DNA from: Bacteroidia bacterium | Lineage (GTDB): Bacteria > Bacteroidota > Bacteroidia > UKL13-3 | Direction: 5' to 3' | NCBI GenBank assembly: GCA_014376805.1 | Contig: JACMQU010000172.1 | Span: 1-49,184, forward strand | Length of the DNA: 49,184 nt | Part shown: positions 1-6,243 of the stretch, piece after piece | How the letters are laid out: each line of letters starts with the position of its first letter | Position numbering within the stretch: position 1 is the first letter of the stretch | Program-made: the position numbers and the translations under genes | Notes under the pieces: model-generated | Told to the model about the DNA's origin: nothing | The model's input: only the letters and a program-made list of their open reading frames with translations | Databases searched by the model: none

Positions 1-234
1 GTATTGGTTGCTGTTTTCGCCAAATACATGCTTTACGTGCAGTTTTACGCCGTCAACTACTTTTAACAAGGCATCAGGACCTTTCTGCAACATTTCATCA
101 CGAGAATTGCGCTGCTCGTTTAAGGTTTGTTCATTGCCTCTTACGGTAGTGTTAAGCGAATCTAATTTGTCTTTATAAGCCGTTAAACTTTCAACCGACA
201 AATCAGGCTCGGCTGGATTGTAATCTTCAATAGG
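1..234 (-). pseudogene. 5'-truncated fragment of a conserved Bacteroidota protein
   Basis: An open frame of 78 codons runs on the minus strand from 234 to the left edge, where it continues out of the window. It is closed on its N-terminal side by an in-frame TAG at 235-237 and has no plausible start codon near the 5' end, so it looks like a gene that has lost its start. The peptide begins PIEDYNPAEPDLSVESL and ends KLHVKHVFGENSNQY. This resembles, from memory, a family of small uncharacterised Bacteroidota proteins whose shared core is a DYNP/DLSV start, a helical middle and a VK.YVKS.FG..S.QY end. Function unknown. It lies downstream of a second broken gene, so the strip appears to be decaying accessory DNA. 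A rare start codon or a sequencing error at the TAG cannot be excluded. Confidence 0.5.
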
Positions 235-436
235 CTAAACAAAACTTATAATAATTTTCGGGAAAGTCAAGTTTTATTTGCAGTATTTTTGATTTATATT
301 GCTATATTTTAATGTAAGGTAGCATTCAATGCCGAAAATACCCCTATTAAAAGCGGGATCACGTATTAGTTGCATTACGTTAATTCCACTTAGGATAATT
401 AATGAATACAAGTCAACTTATCGAATATTTCACAAA

Positions 437-504
437 CGGAAATCCTTAATCCGTGAAACCCTTATTCCGCGAAATTCTTAAATCCGCTTAACCCGTGATT
501 CAGA
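437..504. repeat. short degenerate tandem repeat (16-17 bp unit)
   Basis: Three to four imperfect copies of a unit like GAAATCCTTAATCCGT follow one another, ending ACCCGTGATTCAGAC. The array touches the stop codon (500-502) of the broken LRR gene. I recall similar ATCCGTGAAATCCGTGATTCAGAC strings as intergenic repeats in many Bacteroidota; their role is unknown. The rest of the spacer 238-436 shows no gene. Confidence 0.55.
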
Positions 505-1468
505 CTATTTTCCGTGCGCCAAAGTACACGTGCGAAATTGCCATTTTCATTTTACAGCAACATGTTTTTTGTGGAGAGTTTTGAGAAAAGATTCTCGATT
601 GAACTTTTAAAAGTTGCTCCGCTTTAGCTTGCTCTTTTTTGAGGTAGAAATATGTGTAAACTTTTTTTACGCAATTACTTTTTTGCGATAGGTATGAGAA
701 TGTCTGCATTTTTATTTGATCCAGTAATAATAAACTCGTTACAAGTGAGTTGGTCAAACTTAAAATATCTTCCGAAGTGCTAATATTCATTAAGCGGATA
801 ATTTTAAGTCGCTTTAGTTCTGATAGGTCAGACAAAGATTTTGGTTGTTTCTCGTCTTCAATTTTAAGTTTGATTAAGCCCGCCAGTTTGGATATTGCGT
901 TTATGCAGGCCAGTTGCATTACCCAAAGAATGTCAAGTTCTTCAAGATTTTCAAGTTGGCTTATTGTATCAATATTTTTTGAAGTCCCAAAACCAATATA
1001 AAGTCGCCTCAAATTTTGCAGGTCGTTAAGAAATGAAAGTTTGTCAATTGAATAACCTGTTAAAGCCAATTCGGTCAATTTGGGAAGTCGTTTTATACTT
1101 TCTAATCCATTTACTTGTCTTACTACTGATAAATAATTGAGGTTGGAAAAGTTCTCCAAGCACTCTAGAGAAATTTTCTTCTCTTTCAATTCACCAGGTT
1201 GTAAATTCTCTACACGGTCAGCAAGGTGCAGTATTGGTTTTATATCAGTAACGCCAGGCAAATAAATCCTAATTGTCTTAATGCCTTTATAAAACTTTAG
1301 AAAAGTTAAACCATAATCTTTGTTCGTTTCCTAAGTTGCTCCCCACCGTCCGCCAGCATCTGAAAGTTTAATTCCATCAATTTTATGAATAGTAAGTTGC
1401 TCCGCAATCTCACGATGTTGATTAATGGTTAAGTTGCCCGTTATTTTAGTTAATGATATTGGTTTCAT
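500..1468 (-). pseudogene. leucine-rich-repeat protein gene broken by an in-frame TAG
   Basis: An ATG at 1466-1468 opens a frame that reads 45 residues (MKPISLTKITGNLT... to GGRWGAT), hits TAG at 1331-1333, and continues in the same frame with ETNKDYGLTF and on to a stop at 500. Both halves look like one protein. The second half holds about five to six leucine-rich repeats of roughly 22-24 residues (for example LENFSNLNYLSVV, LTELALTGYSIDKL, LQNLRRLYIGF, LENLEELDIL), followed by a KVYTYFYLKK segment. No signal peptide is seen, so it was probably cytoplasmic. A TTG at 1259-1261 could restart translation and give 253 residues, but homology-like sequence continues upstream of it, so a nonsense mutation, sequencing error or recoding is more likely. 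Function unknown. Confidence 0.65.
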
Positions 1469-1520
1469 CAGTATCTGTGTGAGTTTGCAAAGTGGTCATA
1501 GCATTGCAGGTAATCGGTTT

Positions 1521-1630
1521 CACGCTAAGAGCAGTTGGGGTTTCGAAGCCACAAAACTTTCAGCGTAACGAATTGTAAATATATAGAAAAGCTCTCAATT
1601 TCCACTTCAGCCCCAATTGATTTTAGCGTG
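1521..1630. repeat. attC-like imperfect inverted repeat
   Basis: The arm CACGCTAAGAGCAGTTGGGG (1521-1540) is matched by the reverse complement of the sequence ending at 1630 (CACGCTAAAATCAATTGGGG), giving an imperfect stem of about 20 bp around a 70-bp centre. Just outside the right arm is GTTATGC (1632-1638), one mismatch from the GTTRRRY core of integron attC sites. It sits between the stop of the 58-aa gene and the start of the LRR gene. Size and position fit an attC recombination site, but no integrase is in the window, so this is inference. Confidence 0.45.
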
Positions 1631-1664
1631 TGTTATGCCCTGTGCTATTTCCTGTATTACAATG

Positions 1665-1841
1665 TCACGCAATGGATTTCGAGCGCTTTGCAGGTCGGAA
1701 TTTCTTTGTCGAGGAAACAGATTTGAACTGCTGAAGTTTGCGTTGTCTAAAGAAGTCACTTAGTGCTTTTTCTTCTTCAATTGTAAGTGAACCTTGCCCA
1801 CCGATGAAGTCAACGTCTAATTCTATTTTTTTCATTTTCAT
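1665..1841 (-). CDS. small conserved protein (58 aa), partner of the GNAT-like protein
   Basis: A short frame starting at ATG 1839-1841 (a second ATG lies two codons in) encodes 58 residues: MKMKKIELDVDFIGGQGSLT, then an acidic EEEKALSDFFRQRK helix, then a basic tail rich in Lys, Arg and Ser. It starts one base after the stop codon of the GNAT-like gene, so the two are certainly co-transcribed and probably translationally coupled. I recall similar small proteins (IELD.DFIGGQ..LT.EEEKALS..) in other Bacteroidota, function unknown. The basic tail could bind nucleic acid. It could be an antitoxin-like or regulatory partner, but nothing in the sequence proves this. Confidence 0.6.
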   Translation of the reverse strand: MKMKKIELDVDFIGGQGSLTIEEEKALSDFFRQRKLQQFKSVSSTKKFRPAKRSKSIA

Positions 1842-1842
1842 A

Positions 1843-2373
1843 TTATTGATTTGGAAAATATTTATTAATGAGTCTTAGTGCAGTTTGTGTTTCAATAACC
1901 ATTATACGTCCACCGAAATGAAATGCCCCAAGTGTCTTTTCATAATGGTCAATAAGGACAGTTTTAGAAAGGAATGAAACGTTCCCATCATGTCCACGTT
2001 GGAATGAGAATTTGCAAGCAAATGCAACAAGGTTTCCACATACTCCATTATACATCTTTTTCTTGCCTCGGTTGAAAGGGGCACTTTCTATCAGATGCAA
2101 ATAAACATGGTCGGGTTTGACTTCTAAACAAATAAGTCCTTGTATGATTGACGAATTATTAACAATGGTCAGCTTATAGACGTCACGAGTCGGCTCCTTT
2201 AATTCGTCACGCCAGTTGAAAACCCAGCCATTTGTCTTGGTAACTAGTTTTAAGTCACTATTGGTAAGTACTGAAACTTCTGTTGCGAAACTGTCCCCAG
2301 TAACCACATTCTCTATGGAATTGGTCAATTTGTCGACAATGAAGTCAAGTCCGGTTTCCTGCTTATTTTTCAC
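1843..2373 (-). CDS. GNAT-fold acetyltransferase-like protein
   Basis: A 176-aa protein. The C-terminal half reads like a GNAT acyltransferase: a strand YLHLIESAP (91-99), an acyl-CoA-loop-like segment NRGKKKMYNGVCGNL (101-115) leading into a helix, a strand GNVSFLSKT (130-138), a helix LIDHYEKTLGA (140-150) and a closing strand IMVIE (157-161). The N-terminal half (about 1-85) is a separate region with KTNGWVFNW and VYKLTIV. No signal peptide or membrane segment is seen, so it should be cytoplasmic. The substrate is unknown. The gene is followed after one base by a 58-aa gene, and the pair is bracketed by short direct repeats and an attC-like hairpin, as expected of a mobile cassette. The GNAT call rests on pattern only; the gene itself is convincing. 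Confidence 0.65.
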   Translation of the reverse strand: MKNKQETGLDFIVDKLTNSIENVVTGDSFATEVSVLTNSDLKLVTKTNGWVFNWRDELKEPTRDVYKLTIVNNSSIIQGLICLEVKPDHVYLHLIESAPFNRGKKKMYNGVCGNLVAFACKFSFQRGHDGNVSFLSKTVLIDHYEKTLGAFHFGGRIMVIETQTALRLINKYFPNQ

Positions 2374-2428
2374 TCAGCTAATTTAAAGAAATTTGTAGTC
2401 CAAAACAACAAAATATTGAAGGAAAACT

Positions 2429-2452
2429 GTCATTATAGCATTGGGCATAACT
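2429..2452. repeat. cassette-boundary-like direct repeat
   Basis: The string GTCATTATAGCATTG at 2429-2443 repeats, with two bases missing, as GTCATAGCATTG at 1495-1506. The first copy is followed by GGGCATAAC, the same GGGCATAAC that appears in reverse complement beside the hairpin at 1630-1640. The two copies bracket the GNAT-like/58-aa module together with the inverted repeat, as cassette junctions would. The match is short, so the reading is tentative. The spacer 2374-2692 otherwise holds only this and the rplI terminator; no further gene is seen. Confidence 0.35.
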
Positions 2453-2562
2453 ACTCGATACCCCTTTCAAACTCCATCCAAACTCCCCATTTTAACCAGG
2501 CTTTGCAAAGTCTTCATCAAAATAAAATATAAAAGAATTGTTAAAACCTTGGGCTTACCCTA

Positions 2563-2595
2563 AAATAAAAATACCACCCGAAGGTGGTTTTAGTT
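2563..2595 (-). terminator. rho-independent terminator of the rpsF-rpsR-rplI operon
   Basis: On the minus strand the sequence reads ACCACC-TTCG-GGTGGT followed by ATTTTTATTTT. The 6-bp stem with the very stable TTCG tetraloop occupies 2573-2588 and the T tract follows. It lies about 100 nt downstream of the rplI stop. Confidence 0.85.
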
Positions 2596-2692
2596 TAGAA
2601 TACAGTTCGGAGAAACAGTGCGTTATAATCCTAAGCTACAGCATAAGTTGTGCGCTAAATCTAAGGATTACGAACTCTTTCTGTTTCTTCTC

Positions 2693-3133
2693 TTACTCAG
2701 CTATAACTTCTACAGCAATGTTAACAGTAACATCGCGGTGTAAGTTTAAAGTAGCCTCATAGCTTCCTAACATTTTAACATCGCTAATTTCAATTTTACG
2801 CCTGTCTATATCAAATCCTTTAGTTTTTAAAACCTGTGAGATTTGAAGAGGAGTAATAGAACCAAAGATTTTACCGTTAGCACCGGCTTTAGTGCCGATG
2901 GTGATCGACATTTCTTTAAGTTGATCAGACAATCCAAGAGCGTCGGTTTTCATTTTTTCGCGCTTTTTGGTGCCCTGGCGGGTGTTTTCCTCGTGGATCT
3001 TAACATTACTGGCAGTTGCCATAACAGCCATTCCGCGGGGGAAAAGAAAGTTATTGGCATAACCATTTTTCACATCAACCATGTCACCCTGGTGACCGAG
3101 GTTTTTCATGTTTTCTTTTAAAATAATTTTCAT
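2693..3133 (-). CDS. rplI: 50S ribosomal protein L9
   Basis: A 146-aa protein with the L9 N-domain signature (MKIILKENMKNLGHQGDMVDVKNGYANNFLFPRG, read here in parts) carrying the RNA-binding GYANNFL motif at about 24-30. A central charged helix (about 45-75) leads to the C-terminal domain containing GSITPLQI and the ending VTVNIAVEVIAE. L9 binds 23S rRNA domain V region near the L1 stalk and helps keep reading frame and subunit spacing. Length is normal for the family. It is the last gene of rpsF-rpsR-rplI, starting 17 nt after rpsR; a GGAGGT stretch (3141-3146) just upstream is an unusually good ribosome-binding site for this phylum. A TTCG-loop terminator follows. Confidence 0.97.
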   Translation of the reverse strand: MKIILKENMKNLGHQGDMVDVKNGYANNFLFPRGMAVMATASNVKIHEENTRQGTKKREKMKTDALGLSDQLKEMSITIGTKAGANGKIFGSITPLQISQVLKTKGFDIDRRKIEISDVKMLGSYEATLNLHRDVTVNIAVEVIAE

Positions 3134-3150
3134 TTGTTTACCTCCTGTTG

Positions 3151-3426
3151 TTATTTTAATGAATCGCCTGTAAATGGTAAAACTGCAATGTGCCGGGCAC
3201 GTTTAATTGCCTGGGCTACTTTGCGTTGATACTTTAATGAGGTACCGGTAAGTCTTCTAGGAAGCACTTTACCCTGATCATTCACAAACTTTAATAAAAA
3301 GTTAGCGTCTTTGTAATCAAGATACTTGATCCCGTTTTTTCTGAAGCGGCAGAATTTCTTCTTTTGCTGCACTTCGGGCATGGTGTTAAAAACCATCGCC
3401 GGATTTGCGTTTGTTTTCTTTTTCAT
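3151..3426 (-). CDS. rpsR: 30S ribosomal protein S18
   Basis: A 91-aa protein with the S18 core: KKKFCRFRKNGIKYLDYKD, then LLKFVNDQGKVLPRRLTGTS, then KYQRKVAQAIKRARHIAVLP. The PRR.TG.S..YQR....IKRAR.. segment (about 56-80) is the S18 family signature that contacts 16S rRNA and S6 on the platform. It begins two bases after the rpsF stop, and S6 and S18 bind the ribosome as a pair, which explains the gene order. A GGAGG-like motif precedes the start inside the end of rpsF. The protein has the short N-terminal extension common in Bacteroidota. No anomalies. Confidence 0.97.
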   Translation of the reverse strand: MKKKTNANPAMVFNTMPEVQQKKKFCRFRKNGIKYLDYKDANFLLKFVNDQGKVLPRRLTGTSLKYQRKVAQAIKRARHIAVLPFTGDSLK

Positions 3427-3428
3427 GA

Positions 3429-3839
3429 TTACTTGGCTGCCTCCTGTTTTTGATCTTTTTTGCCCTGGTTGAATTCACCATTGCGTTTGCGTTTGTTGTA
3501 AACTACAGCATGTTTATCTAACGATACCGTTAAATAACGCATAATGCGTTCATCGCGCCTGAAAGCCAGTTCGAATTTTGAAATAAAATCTGGATTTGAC
3601 CGGTATTCATACAAAATGTAAAAACCTGTGGTTTTCTTTTGAATTGGATACGCTAGTTTGGTCAAGCCCCAGTTTTCTTCATGAACCAGCTCGCCAGCTT
3701 CGTCAGTTATCAGTTTGCGGTATTTTGCAATCGCATCCTTTAACTGCTCGTCGGAGAGTACGGGAGTGAAAATAATCACTGACTCATAGTCTTTTAAGAC
3801 AACCGTCTCTGTTGTTTTAGATTTGGTTTTAGTTGCCAT
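3429..3839 (-). CDS. rpsF: 30S ribosomal protein S6
   Basis: A 136-aa protein with the S6 ferredoxin-like fold: YESVIIFTPVLSDEQLKDAI at about 18-37, the ENWGLTKLAYPIQKKTTGFY segment (about 56-75) and the RRDERIMRYLTV strand (about 97-108). S6 sits on the 30S platform with S18. It has a lysine/threonine-rich N-terminal extension (MATKTKSKTTETVVLKD) and a Lys/Gln-rich C-terminal tail. It is the first gene of the operon; a TTG-N19-TACTTTCG promoter lies 30 to 59 nt upstream and the downstream gene follows after two bases. The start ATG at 3837-3839 is the only sensible one. Confidence 0.96.
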   Translation of the reverse strand: MATKTKSKTTETVVLKDYESVIIFTPVLSDEQLKDAIAKYRKLITDEAGELVHEENWGLTKLAYPIQKKTTGFYILYEYRSNPDFISKFELAFRRDERIMRYLTVSLDKHAVVYNKRKRNGEFNQGKKDQKQEAAK

Positions 3840-3868
3840 CTACTGAGGAATTTATTTTTTAAGGACCG

Positions 3869-3898
3869 CGAAAGTAAAGATATTTTTGAGATAATCAA
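3869..3898 (-). promoter_or_regulatory. promoter of rpsF operon
   Basis: On the minus strand a TTG (3896-3898) is followed after exactly 19 bases by TACTTTCG (3869-3876). This matches the Bacteroidota consensus TTG-N19-TAnnTTTG with one mismatch. It predicts a leader of about 25 nt for rpsF. The rest of the spacer 3840-4178 is very AT-rich and shows no gene. Confidence 0.75.
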
Positions 3899-4163
3899 AC
3901 AATTAGGTTTTTAATTGGAAGTTCAAACTAAATGCTGCGTTAATTGGTTGGTTATTTTATTTTTAATTCTTCACTTCTTTTTAGCTCAAAAATATTGTTT
4001 AATGATTAAATGAACAATTTAAGTCAATTTTTAAATTTTTTTAATTAAAAATCCTATTTCATTTAAAGTAATAAAATAGGGATTATTTTAAAAGCATATT
4101 TAAGTTTGATATGATCAAAAATAAAAATTAATTTTTAATATAATTTTTAACTGATGAAATAAG

Positions 4164-4171
4164 TACTTTTG
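4164..4171 (+). promoter_or_regulatory. -7 box of the histidine kinase gene, almost touching the ATG
   Basis: TACTTTTG matches TAnnTTTG exactly and ends seven bases before the ATG at 4179. No TTG lies at the expected distance upstream. Transcription would start within a few bases of the start codon, so the mRNA may be leaderless. Confidence 0.6.
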
Positions 4172-4178
4172 TAAAATC

Positions 4179-6200
4179 ATGACTTTAAAAAGATTGCCCC
4201 CGCTTTACTGTCTTCTATTTATCTTAACCATCTTTTCAAAAGGTGTTGTTGCCTACTCGTCTGATTCTGCAGCAAAAGTTGTACAGAATTATATTGATAA
4301 CCATAAGGTTGATCTTGCGAAATCTGCATTAATCCCTATAAAAAAAGCGTTTGAAAAAGATATTTATTCTTTAGATGCCTGGCATTATTATCACTTGCAA
4401 TCGCAATTATTTGATGGAAACGAAGTATATGACAGTGCTTTAATTTTTATACGGAATGAAATTAATTTATCTAAAAAATTAAAGAGGAATGATTTACTGA
4501 TTCATAGTCTGCTTAATATGGGCAGTCATTACGAATCACTGGATGATTTAGCCCATGCACTTGCGTGTTATCTGGAGATACTGGACTTATACGAAGAAGC
4601 ATATAATGAAACTGAAATGGCCTATATGTATAATAAACTAGGGCTAATCTTTTTTGCAGATTATGATTATGAAACTGCTATTAAATATTTTAACGCGAGT
4701 TTTGTTATTTTTAATAAGAATAAGAATGAAAGGGAAGTATTTGCTTATTGGGTTCAAAATACACTTACCAATATTGGGTTATGTTATGAGAGACTGGGCA
4801 AACTATACAAGGCTATGTTCTACTTCAGGCTTTCACTTAAATTTTGTGAAACTGCAAAATTTGATCAGCACAGACCGATAGGTGTAATTAAAACAAACAT
4901 AGGTGCTTTATATGCCAATTTAGGAAATTATCCGCTGGCTATAAGTTATATGAGACAAGGAATTATACTTTGTCTTGATCCGAAAAACTATGAAATTGCC
5001 CACGGAGTGGGAAGCCTGATGGAATTAGCGGAGATCTACAGTAAAACAGGCAATTATTACAATGCTGATACCTGTTTAAGTAAAGCGCTTAAGTTAATTG
5101 AAGAGAAAAAATTTGTTTCATTATGGTCTTATTATTATGAGGCTGCTTACAAGAATGCCGAACGAAAAAAACAGTTTGAAAAAGCATTTAATTATCAGAC
5201 CCGCTTTTACCAGACACGCGATTCACTCAATCAAAGCAGAGACCAGGTTGGGTACACTAAACAAATACTCCTGCACAACCTCGAAAAACAAAAAGTTGAA
5301 AATAAACTTTTGGCTCAAAATATTGAACTAAAAACATTACAAAACAGGGTGGTAATGGGCATTGTTATTTTCTTTTTTTTCATTTCCTTTTTCATCCTGT
5401 ATAATTTAAAAAAGTCAGGAAAAAGAAACACAGAACTTGAATTGTTAAATGAACAAATTACAGAACAAAAAAATACATTGCAATTATTAAATCTGCAATT
5501 GGAAAGAACCAATCAAAATAAAAGCTACCTCATTCAAACTGTTGCACACGATCTCCGCACTCCTATTGGTAATATTATGAGCCTTGGAAATTTAATGGCT
5601 GAAAGTATTAGTGAAAATGAGGAATTTAATGAATATGTAACACTCATAAACCACAGTTCACAGAGTGCCATTACTATTATAGAAGATATCCTCGATCAAT
5701 CTGCAATTGAAAGGGGTAAGCTTAATTTATTTCTGAGTCCTTTACATATTAATGATGTTATTTTAGAAAGTATTCAAACCATTAAATTCAGGCTCGAACC
5801 TAAAAACATTTCTGTGAAAACTAACTTTCAGAATAATGCTGTGATCCAGTTAGACCACGATAGGTTTAAAAGGGTAATGTTGAATATTATTTCTAATGCC
5901 ATTAAATTTAGTCCACGTAAATCAATTATAGAAATTAACCAGATTCAACAAGAAAATAGTGTTCTCATTTCTATAAGAGACTCGGGTATTGGCATGGATG
6001 CCCATATTTTGAGTCAGATTTTCGAAAAAAATACTGTCGTTGGCAGAGCCGGTCTGGAGAATGAAAAAACAATTGGAGTAGGGCTGTCAATTGCCAAAAC
6101 AATAATTGAAGGGCATAAAGGGAAATTATGGGCAGAAAGTGAACCAGAAAAAGGCTCTGTATTCTTTATTGAATTACCCATTGAAAGAGACGGGGTTTAG
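4179..6200 (+). CDS. TPR-containing membrane sensor histidine kinase (orphan)
   Basis: A 673-aa protein. A signal peptide (about 1-25) is followed by a periplasmic region of tetratricopeptide repeats (about 30-350; for example ALACYLEILDLYEEA, NIGLCYERLGKLYKAMFYF, NIGALYANLGNYPLAISYM). One membrane segment follows at about 390-410 (VVMGIVIFFFFISFFILYNL), then a coiled coil (about 415-450), a HisKA domain with the phospho-acceptor H457 in HDLRTP, and a HATPase domain with N573 (N box), D601 in DSGIGM (G1) and GVGLSIAK (G2). It is predicted to sense a periplasmic or envelope cue and to autophosphorylate in the cytoplasm. No response regulator gene is adjacent; dnaX follows 43 nt later and is unrelated. 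The ligand is unknown. All kinase motifs are intact. Confidence 0.9.
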   Translation: MTLKRLPPLYCLLFILTIFSKGVVAYSSDSAAKVVQNYIDNHKVDLAKSALIPIKKAFEKDIYSLDAWHYYHLQSQLFDGNEVYDSALIFIRNEINLSKKLKRNDLLIHSLLNMGSHYESLDDLAHALACYLEILDLYEEAYNETEMAYMYNKLGLIFFADYDYETAIKYFNASFVIFNKNKNEREVFAYWVQNTLTNIGLCYERLGKLYKAMFYFRLSLKFCETAKFDQHRPIGVIKTNIGALYANLGNYPLAISYMRQGIILCLDPKNYEIAHGVGSLMELAEIYSKTGNYYNADTCLSKALKLIEEKKFVSLWSYYYEAAYKNAERKKQFEKAFNYQTRFYQTRDSLNQSRDQVGYTKQILLHNLEKQKVENKLLAQNIELKTLQNRVVMGIVIFFFFISFFILYNLKKSGKRNTELELLNEQITEQKNTLQLLNLQLERTNQNKSYLIQTVAHDLRTPIGNIMSLGNLMAESISENEEFNEYVTLINHSSQSAITIIEDILDQSAIERGKLNLFLSPLHINDVILESIQTIKFRLEPKNISVKTNFQNNAVIQLDHDRFKRVMLNIISNAIKFSPRKSIIEINQIQQENSVLISIRDSGIGMDAHILSQIFEKNTVVGRAGLENEKTIGVGLSIAKTIIEGHKGKLWAESEPEKGSVFFIELPIERDGV

Positions 6201-6243
6201 AGAAATAAATGGAACTTTAATTAATAAGAATTACCTTTGCCCT

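Noticed and set aside
1535-1726. Plus-strand ORF of 63 codons
   Set aside because: It spans the attC-like inverted repeat and the antisense of the 58-aa gene; the minus-strand reading is better supported.
2538-2762. Plus-strand ORF across the rplI end and its terminator
   Set aside because: It reads through the TTCG terminator hairpin and the antisense of rplI; no protein-like features.
6106-6243. In-frame upstream extension of dnaX
   Set aside because: It lies inside the histidine kinase coding region in another frame, and DnaX proteins start at the VVSARKYRP region that follows the ATG at 6244.
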